A stretch of DNA of 64,000 nt from Apostichopus japonicus (Eukaryota > Echinodermata > Holothuroidea > Aspidochirotida > Stichopodidae). The notes below the pieces were generated by a model that did not search any database, was not told the DNA's origin, and saw only the letters and a list, made by a program, of their open reading frames with translations. Every line of letters starts with the position of its first letter. Position 1 is the stretch's first letter. Shown here piece by piece: positions 1 to 13,507 of this stretch. The DNA is taken from assembly GCF_037975245.1 (NCBI RefSeq), contig NC_092565.1:6874999-6938998 (forward strand), in the 5' to 3' direction. Both the position numbers and the translations under genes were made by a program.

Positions 1-3000
1 TGATCCTTAACACAACAATAACCCACTCCAGAGGAAAATTAAACCACAAAGACCAAAAGTCAGCAATAAATCTGAGCAAGTTTGCCCTTAAATTACAAAT
101 CAATTTTAGGGGACTTCAAGAACCTGTGATATACATACCAGTTAGGTCAACATAGCTTCTATTCCAGGCACAGTGTATATGTAAATCTGGGCCTAGCTGT
201 TCCATAAAATTATTAATTTTCGACAAGCTGTGAGAGATATTATATAACACAATGAAGCTGCACAACTGGATGCCGCAATTCAGTAACATTCCTGAAACAT
301 TTAAATGTTACATTCCATTGAAACTAAGAAGGGACATAAAATAGTTCTGTACAATTGGATGAAATTTGGTTCGTACATAGTAGAACTAACTTTTTTTTCA
401 CATGTAACAGACTTCTAAAAATTTGAGATTGAGAAATTGCCTTAATGTTTAACAATTTTTTCTGGTTGTGCAGACAGCAAGTTTGGTTGTCTGCAAAAAT
501 GTTGCAAAATAAAAACGACCATTATGTAAACTGTAAGAGAGATGTGTAGGTCTAGTGGATAGAAAGCCAATATGTACTGTACACAGTAGGAGAGATGTGT
601 AGGGTTGGTGAATAGAACATCAACTTTGGCGATGATACTGTACCAATTTATCATTTTACTACTTTGGGGGTATTTATAGCGGTTAAAATGTACAATCTGA
701 AGTTGATGTTTAGTAAACAACCAGTCCTCTGTCCGTTGGTCGACCTACTAAGCTGATTGTGGTTGTACGAACAGAAACTTGGTCGTCTGGGACATCGGAC
801 GACCCTTTTAAAAATCTGTCCAGAGTACTTAGTCAATGTTATAATGCTCAAAGTTTTCAACCAATAGAAATTAAGCTCTCCAGTCTTCAAGGGTATTTCG
901 CCACATGACCCAAGACGTAGGCCTAAATCCAGATCTAAATTTAATGTATTAGGTAAGCAGACCTGACTGTTTCGAAATTGGCAAAACTGAATCTAAAACA
1001 GAATTAAGAACACACCTTTGAACTAGACAGATAACAAAAATTGGACCAATCTAGACTCCTGTCTAGATTGAAATCTAAATCTTCTCAGAATACAAATTTT
1101 AAAGCCGTCCATTGGAAATGTCTGCTGTACAGAGTCAGCATATTAAAACAGTTTATCTACAGAGATGTACACAGTCAGGCCTCTAATTACTCCTTAATCT
1201 TGCTGACAGACAACAAAACTTTGTTGTACAGAGAACCTCAAAAGAAGTCTAATCCAGTCACACTAAACAACTGTATAGTAATGGTAATTAAGTATTGAAG
1301 TGCATCAAAAACATTGATCAACATCACCTCAAAAGCCTTTTCTTTTGCTAAAGAACCCTAATTGGTTAAACGTTAATGCTGCCAGTCCAGTTTATTTTCC
1401 CGGAACATTTTCCTGTTGAAAAATTTACTGACATTTTTTACATCTTTTTGATTATGTACATCAATATACAGACATATCTTTACATGTAACTAGCCAGTAC
1501 AGTGACTCATTACTTTCACAGAGAATACTTAATCCTGTATCACAATAAATTTAAATTAAATTAATCCTGTATGATTGTTTCACATCGGAGATTGAGCCTT
1601 ATTGTAAAAGTCTAAAAATGTAGAAAATTTTCAATAAGGAACCACTGTGTTAAATTATGCGAGACAAACTTAGAATCTTCAAATGTGCGTTCCAAAATAT
1701 GAACATGTTACATGTATACAGTACTGTACATACTCTGTTTAACACGTACAGTATATCACTGTCGATACAACAGTTACCAGTAAACCACACTGGAAATATC
1801 TTAGCATCATTTTTTTTTATACAACATTGCATACATCATCTCATATTAAACTATATAATGAGTAAATATAATTAACTTGGTGAATGATTCGCCACAAATT
1901 TATTACACTTTTATCAACTTACCACGCACAGTACTGTTCACTCCAACCCACTACTGCAATGTACAAATTGCATGTACATGTATAATATACAGGTATGGTT
2001 ACCTCGACTTGATTTTAGCAGCTGACGTCAGTTGTTAATGAAAACCAATTACTTTTACACAAGTCTGTCCAGAGTGAGCTCTTTGCAAAATGTGGTAAAT
2101 TCCAGCCTTTCCTTATTGCTGACAAAAAATGGAAATCCTCATACAGCAAAATGGGATTCAAATGATAACTACTGAGTAAGAGTTAACTGTTCCACAGACT
2201 AATTGACTGGCTAGGTTTCGTTTTATCAGAAGAAGAATTTCCTTTGGTAACAAATATCCAATGTGTACAGATGGCAAATTCAACAGCAATTAGAATGGCT
2301 TCTGGAGGCCGATTGCAACAAGTACTTTAAAGCACAACGCGGAAGGCTAGTCTTACCAGCAGAAAAAACCCCAAAACACGTCAACTGTGTACTGTACGTA
2401 CAATGACTCATCCCTTATTGTGTACGTTGTCGTCTTTCAAAGTAATCAGAGACAAGAAATCGTGAGACTCTTTGCCAACTGTATCTTATCTACTTAAACT
2501 AAACATGGAATTTGATCCTCTAGAACTGAAGTCATTAATTTTACCCCACCCTAGATTTTGTTTGGGTTAATCAGACACTTTTATCAGACGCTTTTTTTTG
2601 TTGTTAACAAAGTGCTGTAAACTGTGTTTCAAGGTTTTCTTTATTTCTTTGTTACAAGAGTACAAGACACATAATTAAGTTGTTTTATGTTGTTGTCAAT
2701 GATACTACAGATGTGTGACTCACAATAGGTATATACAATACAAGCTGAACCACACCAGGGATTTGCAGCAACTGACAACATATCAGATATCCCTACTGTA
2801 CGTAGTTATTGTTTAACCTCACAGCTCGGCAAGATAATATTCAAGCACTGTATGAGGTGTAGGTATCTCCCTTCAATTTAAATTAATTTACATAATGTTG
2901 CACAATTGGTCAAAGGTCGGCGAAGTTTATCTGCTGGTGGGTGATGATATCCAGGATGTGTACTGAAGTAAGCTGGTGTAATAATGTTTGTGTTTGCTAC

Positions 3001-3933
3001 AGTAGTTACATATTAGCAAAGACTATCACCACATTTGAGGAAACTGTAAGCTGTGGTTATCTTTTCTTTCTTGCTTGGCAAACATATTTAGTAGATTGTT
3101 GGTGTATAAATTAGGGAGGGGCACCCTGTCACCTCTTGCCAAAAAAAAAAAGGGGAATTTTGAAACCCTCTAAATGTAAAATGGTGGCATGCACATTTTA
3201 TAAATTGAAGTATTCATGTACAACTTAACAGTAATTTTGTAAAGTAACAAGTGCAATTGAACTTTTTAAGCTGCCTATTAAAATGTTTAATAGGATACAC
3301 TGAATTGAACATAACTTGAGCTACTGTACTGTACACTACTGATGATCAAGGCTTTGAATAGGCTTGACAGTACTATGACAATATTTCAGTAGAATCAATA
3401 CTTATATCCATCTAACGATATTGTATACATACCTACCGTTATATACCCGCTTCATTGAAAATAACAATATTACTAGAACAGTTAAATTCAACATCGATTC
3501 ATCCCCGTAAGGATCGCCTATCCAAGGAAAACACACGCTAAAGCACTCCATGCTTACATAAGACAGATTCACGGGTATCAACTCTCATGGCTTAACATCT
3601 CAGCACAAAGCAAGATTGCAAACGATGGTTTCTACTATAACAGTACCCAATCAATTTGTTTGTACAACTAAATTACATTCTAACAATCTGATTAATGAAA
3701 ACTGTTGAAACTAACAGCAGAACTGTACCTAGAACTAGAAATAAGTTGTGTAGTTGAGTGTATTGCATACATGCCTACATGTATGAGCAACGTAACCACC
3801 AATCCCATACATGTAAGGTACAGGACAGAGGTCCACAAACACATGCCTGAGTTGTACATGTTCGTTTCGCTGCATAACTTTTAGCAGATTTTGTTGAGGC
3901 AGCAAGGATTAAAATTGCATTCAACAAAGTGAT
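1..3933. other. AT-rich intergenic stretch without a supported gene
   Basis: No open frame here has gene-like composition, length or splice context; the small open frames are what AT-rich DNA gives by chance. The stretch holds scattered palindromic TACTGTA/TACAGTA words, a perfect cAMP-response-type palindrome TGACGTCA at 2024-2031, and a short diverged duplication (about 537-565 and 592-620) sharing GAGAGATGTGTAGG. It could contain distal regulatory DNA or a terminal exon too short to see. Confidence 0.6.
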
Positions 3934-3937
3934 TTAA

Positions 3938-6101
3938 CTAGTGTTGCGCAGATATCGCCAAGTTCGGTTCTGGCTGATATCCATTATTACCATCCCAATT
4001 TCGGTTCGATACTGATATTTTTAAACAGCCAGAATGAAGGCCAAATCGGGGGTTTTGGTCATGCATAAATACATAACATATCCAAATTATAATCGGCTAT
4101 CGTGAGTTATTATCCTTTGTACGACTCACAAACAGTATAACCACTAGTAACTCTCATTGCCGATGCCATTACTAACTAAATGAGAAAAATATATATTTTC
4201 ACAAAATGAACCATGTGCGCAATCTATGACACCAGGCCTAAGCTCTAATCTTTTATCTAATCCCCAACAAGTTAGATATGCTTGAAACTTGTGTGCTAGC
4301 AATTTGTTTTGGAAAAACACAAGCCAATACTTCCCCTTACTTCTGTTCAATGATTTGTTACATGTTTGACCAACTACATTCAACACTTAGGTTGCAAGTC
4401 TTATACAAACTGTCATCAAATGGAGCCACAAATTTCTTAGCAGAAATGTTAAACAGTGACATCATGTGATGAATAAAACTGATTTCATGTAGAAAATAGT
4501 GCTGTGCCGTTTACAAGTTTAAACGTGTAAACGAACGAAACATCGCTTAAACGTTTAATAAAACCTTATGAACGTTTAAACGAAACTATGATATCAACTG
4601 AAAATTAAATTATTGGCAAAAATCGTGTATCAATTCCCGTGTATATTTTGTCTACTACGCGAAAAAACAAAACAACTTACGATCAGTCGAATCATAAACC
4701 GCGAACGTAATCCTACTTTTGTCCCCCCCCCCCCCCCCGATGTATCCGGCGATATGAATGGCTTAAACTTGAACGCTGTTATCCTTTTGTGAAAACTTCC
4801 TGATTCGCGGCACAAGTGTACTTTATATCGAGCTGACAGCGGCGGGGCAGATAATCCAGTCAATGCATGTTTGATCGAAATGATTACAATCCCTGTCCAT
4901 CACTTTGAACTCTCCGACCAGACAATACCGGGTCGAATACTCGACTTGGTAATAGTTGTTCAAATACATGATCAAAGGAAATGTATCGATTGGAAATCGT
5001 AAAAAAAACTCTGAAAATCAGTAGAGAAATTACCAATTGTGTACGAAAAGTAAGTTGGTACACCTTTCAAATTTTACGAAAGATCCAGCAAAACACTTTC
5101 GACAAATTCATGCGAAACTGGCAAATCGTGCTAAATGCAACTAATGTCATGTATACAAGGCTCTAGTACACCCATTTATGAATAAACCGTAAGACCACAT
5201 CTGGTGTTAAGCGGGGGGGAAAGAAAGTATTTTCTAGAATTTCCAAAAATACGGAAAAAATAATGTCCTACCACAGTTAAGTGTATAGCAAATAGCCTAA
5301 CCACCTCGTCTGTTACAGATCTCACGTAACTACAAAAACACAACCAATTGTATTTTGCGAACTTGACGTTTTCTACAAGAACATGGAAATAATGTTAAGC
5401 ATTAGTTAATCATGCCGTGTGGCCTAAAACATATTTTATTACAAGGTTTACTTTAATAAAGATGACCATAGCTTGATATCTTGTGCTGCGTGTATGAACT
5501 GTGCCTCGTGTATCATTCGGAATACTCTATGAAACGTTTCTTGGAAACGTGCCAAAAATGTTAACAAACAGGTGTTAGACAGGGGATGAGCGCGCAGTTG
5601 TTTGGCAAGGTACCTGGGAAAATTCTGAGCACATATACAGTATCCTACCGTAGTATTTAAGTTAGGTTAAACTGTACTGCAGTTGTAAACTGATGTACGT
5701 TTAGTGCGCGCTATTCATTGTTAGGCATTCTAGAAACGGGGCTTCAGCCAGGTATGTTCAGTTGTGATTATGTTGTGTTCCTTGTACAATACAGCGCTAG
5801 ACTGGTCAAATTTACTTTTCCAAGTCGCGAACACAGTGCTATGTACGTAAGGTTAAGTGGCCTGACTGGTCTGTTGACTGATTGTTATCAGTAAATATTT
5901 TTCAGAATTTGCGTCGTTTCTATGCTTTCGGCATTTTAACTAATGGCTATTAATCAACTCGAAACGAAGACTAAAGAATTTTTTTTTGAGGACAGATTAT
6001 TTAATCATCTCTAATAACAAGACGTAGCTTTGTTGTGACAAAAGAATTCAATATCGGTTTTCGTTATCAGCAATGAGGCTGAATTTTCGGCGCAACACTA
6101 G
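3938..6101. mobile_element. 2.16-kb terminal-inverted-repeat DNA element, non-autonomous
   Basis: The left end reads CTAGTGTTGCGC and the right end is its exact reverse complement, GCGCAACACTAG. Both ends are bordered by TTAA (3934-3937 and 6102-6105). TTAA duplication is typical of piggyBac and Kolobok transposons. The subterminal text rich in CGATAT and CGGTT words instead recalls hAT elements, and the 8 bp flanking a TAGTG terminus match only 5 of 8, so the class is open. The interior contains a run of 16 C (4723-4738) and repeated GTTTAAACG words near 4510-4580. No transposase is visible. The two ends could also belong to two separate insertions. Confidence 0.55.
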
Positions 6102-6105
6102 TTAA

Positions 6106-9100
6106 AACTTTACTTTATAACAAATAATGAATGATCAATAATGAAAAATGGTAAAATGAGTAATGCAATTTGAGACATATTCCAAAGATAAAAGTCTCAT
6201 TCCCATGACCTTCCAACTAGTAACAGTGCATGCCTTTGTCATTTCACCCAATCCTCACACTAACGTAACATACTGTAGGTCTAACATAGAAACATTACAT
6301 CTGTACTCAGTTTCAGATCATTAAATGGCTAATGCAGCAGGCCATCCTTGGACTGTTCTGCGATTTCCACATGCTATTAATTTTATGAGTTAATGAAACG
6401 CTATTGCTTACTGTGGAAAGGGTGGTTACTTGTGGTCTAATCCTTCCTAGAACTAAGCTGGATATGAGTAAGACTAGGCCTAACCTATATTATAAAATAC
6501 TAATGCCTAATGGCGTAGGCTAGTCTAATGTTCCGGCTAGGCCTACAACGAATACAAGAATGTAGACCGTCGTCTTTTAATATTTCCACTTACTTTTGAT
6601 ACAAATACAACCAGAATGTGCTTTGTAACGTAGTTCTAGTCCAATTTCAGTGTCTCCTGCTGACTTTCATCATTTCCATCAAGCTCAATTGTATTTAAGT
6701 ACGGACTTCTGTACAATGAGAGAACACCATGTACTGTAGTGGAATTGGTTTGGCTTGCTACTGAGTGCAACTCGCATCTATTATGCCCATATGTGCTGGA
6801 AACATCAAATCATAACAAAGCCGTGCAAACCTAATGATGACGTCATATCAGATGCGGTTTCTCTAAAGCGATGACTAACGGCAGTCCCCACCCGCCCACT
6901 TAATTTGCTTTTGTGCATATGGCCAGGGTGTTGTTAGCGTCGAATTTATAGATTAGAAGTGTTCGAGTTCGTTGAGGACTCGAGTATATTGGCACAATAA
7001 AAAGAAACCGGACTTCTGTCTCGATTCCTGTGGTGAGTATCATAATGGGGGTTCTAGAATGTTACCCCCTCCCCTCCCTGTCATAGAATATGTGCTTGAT
7101 CATGCTGAAAGAAAACCTCTTGAAACGACCCCGTATTAAAAGAACACCTTTTCGCAATCTATGGAACAGGGATACCATACAGTTCCTTTGGTGAGGGATC
7201 TGCCAAACATCAATTTCGCTTCACCCACCCCCCCCCCCCCCCCATCCCCCAGCCATAGAAATATAGTTTATTCTCACACAAGCTAAACGGTGGTACATCT
7301 TTCTGTTTGTAAGAATACGCATGAACGGTGGGGGTACAGGTGGTGGTGTGGTGTGAGGGAGGGGGTGTCAGATATTTCTTTGTTAAATATTTGAGAAAAG
7401 GACTGTGAATCTATTTGAAAGTTGAATTCGATGCACCGATAAGGAGGCTGAAAATGCAGACAATATTACATAATATCCTACTGTACAGTAGATAAATATG
7501 TTCCAGGACTTATTTTCAGACTGACAATGGGGGTTTGTCCTTCAGTTTTGTTCTTCTTATTACTGTAATGGTAACCGATAGCTAAACATCACAAATGCTG
7601 AGAGGGGCTGTAGCACTTACAAGGATTAAATCTCTTCAAAAAAACATAAACTCCGAGATCCAGTGTAGTGCGTTAGTATCATAGAAATTAAATCAAACAA
7701 CTCCCATTGACTTGGTGTAAGCTCCGTGTGGGGTTGTAAATGTCCAAAGCCCCCAGTCACAAACCCCCACAGTATGGTACTCATACTTCATGAACGCCTA
7801 GGGGGTACATATACATACGAAATTCGGGCAAGGCCTTGGTTTGGGTCACATGCCAGAAATGCTAATTTTGTTTTTGACTTCGAAAAAAAATCTCTTATTC
7901 ATACAGACATGGTTGATTAGTGTTAATTATATACCATTTTGACTGCAACTGGAAATGTCTTTTCGAACTGTATGGATTTTTATTCGATAATTACGAAAAG
8001 TGGTGGTATATTACCGGTCCCTCCATTCATGGTCCAACAAATTAACCCCAAACCTCGATGCTATAGCCTACTGCCCACCCCACCCCCTCCCACCTCCCGG
8101 CACGGAGTAACCTCACATGCACTTTAAATGCATGAAATCCTGACTTGTTTAAATAATCATTATTATCTTTCTCAAATTAAAGTCAATATGAAACGTTGAT
8201 GATTTCTTCAGACATACAATACCAAATAATGTAATCCACCTTTATATTTTAATTGTACCGAGTGTTTGAATGACCTTACATTGCAATAAATGCGGTTAGA
8301 TAAACGTTGGGTACTGTATCACAAAAGGGTAATATGCTTCCGTCAGAAATGTAGACCATTATCCATGGAAAAGGGCCTAAAATGTCTTACTCAAATGCCT
8401 TTCTATATATCTCAGAATCTATACAATCTTGGTATAGAAATTCGCAAGTGTTATGATAGTCCAATCCATCATGCAGGGATCATATAGAGGGTTGGGCATA
8501 TCAGTTGTTTAACTTCTATCTGTATGCGACAGCGGTTTCGGAATGTGTGTAATTTAGTGTGTAAGTCAGCGGAACAATGAGCTGTGACACGGAACCTTCA
8601 CCTTTGTTCATGTACATGCCCATTCAAAGCTTTAGCATCTGACAACTTCACAAATCGATGGCGCTACTCGGATATTTGTAGACATATTATATACTACAAT
8701 ATTATACTGTACTGCAAGCGTTAAGACATGAGTGCTTGACGTTCATAATCTCATAGGGACTTAAAAGTTTCGGAAACCGTCGTTCAGCCGCATGGGCGGT
8801 AAAATATAATTTTGTTGTATGGATTGCAGTATGGGTACAACAACACGAGTATGAGTATATAAAAGTAGAATTCCCCTTGATGAGGTGCACCAATGCGAGT
8901 ACAACTTCGTGGCTCTAAATACTAGTACCGGATACTTAATCCTTGCATTAGCAAGGATGTCCACTAGATTTCCTATAAAATAATTTATAAAGAACAGAGT
9001 AAGATTGCAAATCTACGGGGCCGAATATAGGAGTACATCCAAATACTTTAGCATCATGAGTACCATTGCGGACTCACTATAAAAAGTCTGTGTACCGGTT

Positions 9101-9697
9101 CTTTCCACGCCAAACAACGTAAACCGTAAAACCTGGACTATCTGTTACTGCCGTGTCCGGATAACTCAGGTTTTACTGTTTTATCTCAAAATAAACCAAT
9201 GTACCTGCACCGACAACACAAACCTCATGACACTCATCGACATTATGAAGTACCGGGATACCCCCCCCCCTTCTCCCCTCTCCCCCTCTGCGTACACTCC
9301 TTCCCCAATCAACAACATCCGCCACAAAGAGGGGCGCCAAGATGATCAAGGTGAAAATAAGGGTCGTCAAGCAAAATAATTTGAATACAAGAAAAGTGGA
9401 CTGTGTTGTGCTATAAACTTATAAAACCTGGACTGTCATGTAAACCAGTGGTTTCTAACGGCCAATATCCGTATATCAATGTGTCTTCAGTCATCCCTTG
9501 AAATGAAATAACATATACATGCCATAACATTGTTGCTGTCTTTTTAACATGCACGAATCCTTGCCTTTGGTGGTGGCAACACTCTCCCTATACAGTACAT
9601 ATATATATGGTTCTGTATGGTGATAAAACATACCATACTGTCACGTACTGTAGGCCTCCGAGTTTCTCTGAATCGGAGTAACACGCGGTGTGAGTTA
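6106..9697. other. Intergenic stretch without a supported gene
   Basis: No coding signal is convincing on either strand. Visible items are a TGACGTCA palindrome (6838-6845), a 16-C homopolymer (7228-7243), G-rich and C-rich strings at 7320-7370 and 9260-9300, and a small hairpin CCTTGC-ATTA-GCAAGG near 8942-8957. The small open frames have no domain resemblance and no consistent splice partners. Confidence 0.55.
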
Positions 9698-9750
9698 CTA
9701 TACAGGTGCGTATCCAGGGGGGGGGCGTTGGGGGCGCGCGCCCCCCGGGT

Positions 9751-9912
9751 AAGAAAAAGAGGAGAGAAAAAAAGAGAAGAAAAAAGAAAAAAGAGGGGGA
9801 AAAAAGAGGAGAAGGAGGAGAGGAAGGAAGGGAAAAGAAAAAGAAGAAAGAGAGAAAAGGGAGAAAAGGAGGGAGATAAGAAAAACGCCAAGACACCAGG
9901 AAGAGAAAGAGG
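9751..9912 (+). repeat. Purine-only GA-rich tract inside the TIR element
   Basis: About 160 bases are almost entirely A and G on the + strand, mixing GAAAAA, GAGG and AGGAGG words without a fixed period. It explains the long overlapping open frames here (Lys/Glu/Arg-rich on +, Phe/Ser/Leu/Pro-rich on -), which are compositional artefacts rather than genes. Such tracts can form triplex DNA. Confidence 0.8.
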
Positions 9913-10303
9913 AACAGTGACATTATTACAGCGCTGATCCCTATTATATACACAGGGTAGCTAGTGACGGATCAAGGATTTCGGAAGGGGCGTGTGCCTC
10001 ACCCTACCCCTTACACCGACAACTCAATTTTTGACGTTTCCATTTTCCCTCTCTCACTTGTGATCAATATACTATATATGGTCTACCATAACGCGTGTGT
10101 GTGTATATATGCCTTAAACAATTGTAGAATTGTGTTATGAAACCAACTGTGGCTGGTCTCGAACTCGACCGTGTCGTCGGGGAACATTACGCATTTCGGG
10201 AAGGGGGCGACCGCCCCCCCCCCCCTTCAGCATATTTTTTTTATGATATTGCTAGTAATTTCAAAATTGAAAGTGCTCAGATGCAACTTACAAGGCATAG
10301 GAA

Positions 10304-10469
10304 GTGTCATTTCCAGCGATCTGGGAGGCATTTCCGGCAAAATTTGCTTTTACGCTTCGCGCCAACAAATGGTCCTGGGTAGTGCCATTTCCAGCGACCT
10401 GGGAGGGATTTTCGGCCAAACTTTTCTTGTACGCATCGCGCCAACTTATGGTGACGCAACACTTAGATA
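10304..10469 (+). repeat. Two tandem copies of a subterminal transposon repeat
   Basis: Unit 1 (10304-10380) and unit 2 (10382-10469) share blocks such as CATTTCCAGCGA, CTGGGAGG, TTTTCTTGTACGC and CGCGCCAAC. A third, more diverged copy (11880-11967) sits just inside the right end of the enclosing element. Subterminal repeats of this kind are common in non-autonomous DNA transposons, where they can bind transposase. The minus-strand open frame across them is a by-product of the duplication. Confidence 0.7.
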
Positions 10470-11018
10470 CTTTGCCTACAGGCATCACCTCTCCCTTGGC
10501 AAATTCCTCGCTACGCGCCCGGTGTTCGAATTTGTAAAGCAAACAGCAGATATCACATCATATCAGTGAGCATGAAAATGTCGTTCCAGGATGAACAGCC
10601 TCAAAACTGTCCGACTTGCCCGAAAAAAATAACCAAAAATTTTCGCGCGCTACGCGCGCGTTCAACGTGTTGATGTCAATATCATATAAGCAAGCAGCGG
10701 TTGTTAGCCTACATTACATGCCACCGTGTACCGTACGGTCCGTCGGGATGATAATGTAAACAACGAAATGTCTTATGCAGATGGAGAAAAAGCATGGAGG
10801 TCCAATTATGTCAAAACTATATTTTACATTAGTCATGGAGAATTAGGGACTGCACCCCTCGCCTCTTACGCCTATGTGTGTAGTGTCCGGTTTCGGAGTT
10901 TTATAATAGCCGTTATAAGAGGTTTTAATATTTGTACACCAATAAATTAACTGAGTCTGAATTTTCGAAAATTTCTGACCATCATTCTTCATCACACTTC
11001 CCTCTACTCGTGCAATTT

Positions 11019-11528
11019 CAGAGCTCCCAACTGACCCGCAATTCGCGGGTTGGACCCGCATTCTAACACCCAAACCCGCTGACCCGCGAAAGCTTCCGAA
11101 AAACCCACATTGTAATTGTCAAGTATACATAAAAAAAAAATTGCATTAAATTTTGACTTAGCAACCATCATTGCTTAAGCATTTAGCATAATAGAGTATA
11201 AAACCTCCTTTACAGCATCATTTGAACCTCAAGTTAGCCTCTATTTCTTTTCATTGGGGCGAGCAGCGAACATTTTCATGCCACGGGAAAGAATGAATTA
11301 TCACCTACTATTCAATTTATTGATGTTACACACCAAAAAAATGCATAGTTCTCAGAAAATTTTTGGTGTCAAAAGCCTTTCTAAGTGCCACCATTTTACA
11401 TGTAGGCATCACCAGGATTCCAAAAAAATTCAAAAGGGGAGGAGGACACCCCCTCCCCTTATACCCCTCCCCCAGGACGGCGATTCGTGGCATGGACCAG
11501 CTTTTGCCTTCTCAAGAGTTGGGAGCTA
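11019..11528. mobile_element. hAT-like 510-bp non-autonomous element, nested
   Basis: The ends carry AGCTCCCAACT on the left and its reverse complement AGTTGGGAGCT on the right. An exact 8-bp duplication, TGCAATTT, flanks it at 11011-11018 and 11529-11536. Eight-base duplications and short terminal repeats are hallmarks of the hAT superfamily. The interior has CG-rich ACCCGC words at the left and a near-palindromic GGGGAGG/CCTCCCC patch near 11437-11473. A similar patch occurs in the elements at 55.2 and 56.8 kb. No transposase is present. It lies inside the 9703-12011 element and therefore inserted later. Confidence 0.78.
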
Positions 11529-12296
11529 TGCAATTTTGACCGGTCTGTTAGGGGTTGATGGAGGTTTTTCTATATTGGTTGTCCATAGATGAAATTTTGT
11601 GCGACATTATGGGTATTTTTTGAAGTGAGAATGTGAATTTTCAAATTCTGAACAAACAATGGGCTTGAAACCTTGAAAAGTGGGGCTGACGGATATTGTG
11701 GGCCGCGACGTAGAATCACCTACAGAAGCAATGATCCACAGGTCATGCGATGAGGTCAAACATGATTTGTGACTGGTGACAATATTCAAAAAGGTTATGG
11801 ATGGAAAAAAAAAACTATTGAGAAATACTTGGTTCTCAGGCAAAAGTGTACATCTGGTTGGTCATTTCAAGGCCGAGAAGTACCATTTCCGGTGATCTGG
11901 GTGGTATCAAAACCAGAAATTTTCTTGTACGCTGCGCGCCAACCGATGGTGGCGCTCCGCTTAGATAGTAATTCGCGCCCCCCGGGTTAGAAAATCCTGG
12001 ATACGCGCCTGCTATAGGCCTATATCCTAGATTTGGGTATCCAACTCTTTGCATTAAAACTATGTAACGTATCGCTGGTTATGCTTACTTATTACGCAAC
12101 AATATACAGAAGCGTGTGTACACCTGGGTTGGATAACGCTTCGTGCACCGTGAGCTCAAAGCGCGGAGTAGAACAAATGCAAGCATTGTGACAGCGCCTT
12201 GGCGCTGGCAAGGCTAAAAATTAGACCAAATTTAAACGGAAGCGCTTTTTTTGTTCGCAATGCTTTATTCTTTAACATTTTTCCCGACACACTGTG

Positions 12297-12304
12297 TATA
12301 TAAG
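12297..12304 (+). promoter_or_regulatory. TATA box of gene A
   Basis: TATATAAG lies 120 bp upstream of the ATG at 12424. Transcription would start about 25-30 bp downstream, near 12325-12332, leaving a 5' leader of roughly 95 nt. A 7-bp inverted repeat CAGCGCC-TT-GGCGCTG (12192-12207) stands about 90 bp further upstream, in locally GC-richer DNA. The box itself is seen; its use is inferred from the spacing. Confidence 0.55.
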
Positions 12305-12423
12305 CGATACCTGCAGCGCTAGCACATTAGACAAACCAACGTTACAGGGTGCATATGTAACTTTGTGATATCGAATATTTTATGGGCAGATTATGATTAT
12401 TAGCTAAAAGAGGACCGGAAAAC

Positions 12424-12613
12424 ATGTTTTTAAGATCTTTTCTACAACGGAAGAGCAAGAAAGATAGCGAGGGTTCACACTCCACGAGTAAAGGAGATAA
12501 AAATGCAGGGAAAAAGAACGACCCCAAACTAGAAGTCGTGAAAATGACTAAGATGAAAAGTCTGTCGGACAACCAAGAGGATAGCGAAGTGTCTGGGTTA
12601 AAGAATCACGAAG
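12424..12613 (+). CDS. Gene A exon 1: basic N-terminus of an unrecognised coiled-coil protein
   Basis: This is the first coding exon, 63 codons plus one base. The ATG has A at -3, and an in-frame TGA at 12394 closes the frame upstream, which fixes this start. The peptide begins MFLRSFLQRKSKKDSEGSHS and is rich in Lys and Ser. It shows no classical signal peptide; the short FLRSFL patch is too brief for a membrane span. The exon ends GAAG|GTTGGT, in phase 1, and joins the acceptor at 13506-13507 to make an Ala codon (residue 64). The open frame runs on a little into the intron, which is not coding. Confidence 0.75.
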
Positions 12614-13507
12614 GTTGGTATTTATTCTTAATTTCTCGGTTCAGCAATTATTATCAAAAATAAAACATAGCCTATGGTTTGCTTGAATTGAATATTTTTG
12701 TGATGGTATGATAGTAATATGACGATAACATGGCAGTAGTTTTGCGATGCTAAGAACACTCTATCTGGGCTATTTCTGTGGAATGTTTTTCGGTACTTCT
12801 GGTTTACTGATAGTTTGATCAGAGTCCGAAAAGAATGAAACTTGCATAAAGTCCGTGAATTAGTATATGCACTAGCCTAGTCCTGAACAAGGATGAAATT
12901 CCCTTACATTGCGCATGCGTTAACGTTTACTTTATAGGCCTAGGTTAATTCCAGTAAATCCGTAGACGAAAATAATTCATGAAAGTTTCTCAGAACACAA
13001 AATTTAGGTTTAACTTTTTATAACTATTATAGCCTACGTAGCACTGTTAGAAACGTTGTCTTTTTAAACTCAAAGATATCATCATTTCCTTTGACCTTTG
13101 AAAGGACGTATAAGTAATTGCATAGAGCATCGCGAAGCTACCGTATAAAATCCTACCGAATAAATTAACGCAATCGCCAAGTTAATTGAGTAAAACAAAT
13201 GTGGCATCTTAGAATAGCCCATTAATCCTGCAAGTCACCCACTGTGAGGGGGTGGGCGCCGATATCGGTACCAATTAGGGCCGGGTGAGGGGTGGGGGGA
13301 GGGGGTGAATCTGGGGCAGAAATATATCTTCCCGGTTGCTATAGCATATGTAAAATTGCATATGTTACCGTCCGTAAGTGAATCGGATGAAGTGAATTAA
13401 GGCTATTTAGGCAGATCGGTAATGTATGCATAAAACTCAACTATATATGGTGCTTTGAAATCTAATCCAACAATTCAATACTATATATTCCATCATATTT
13501 TCTGTAG

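Larger units (their letters stand above)
9703..12011. mobile_element. 2.3-kb composite TIR element with a CAGGYGCGTATCCAGG terminus
   Basis: The left end reads CAGGTGCGTATCCAGG and the reverse complement of the right end reads CAGGCGCGTATCCAGG, one mismatch in 16. Both flanks show CTATA directly outside the ends (9698-9702 and 12012-12016), a possible 5-bp target duplication. Next to the left end is a GC-rich palindromic patch followed by a purine-only tract. Near the right end lies an 85-90-bp unit also present twice at 10304-10469. A second element (11019-11528) sits inside, so this one is older. No transposase frame is seen, so it is non-autonomous. The superfamily is not determined. Confidence 0.65.

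Noticed and set aside
9544-9953. Overlapping open frames of 106-121 codons on both strands
   Set aside because: They are produced by a purine-only tract; Lys/Glu/Arg on one strand and Phe/Ser/Pro on the other are compositional.
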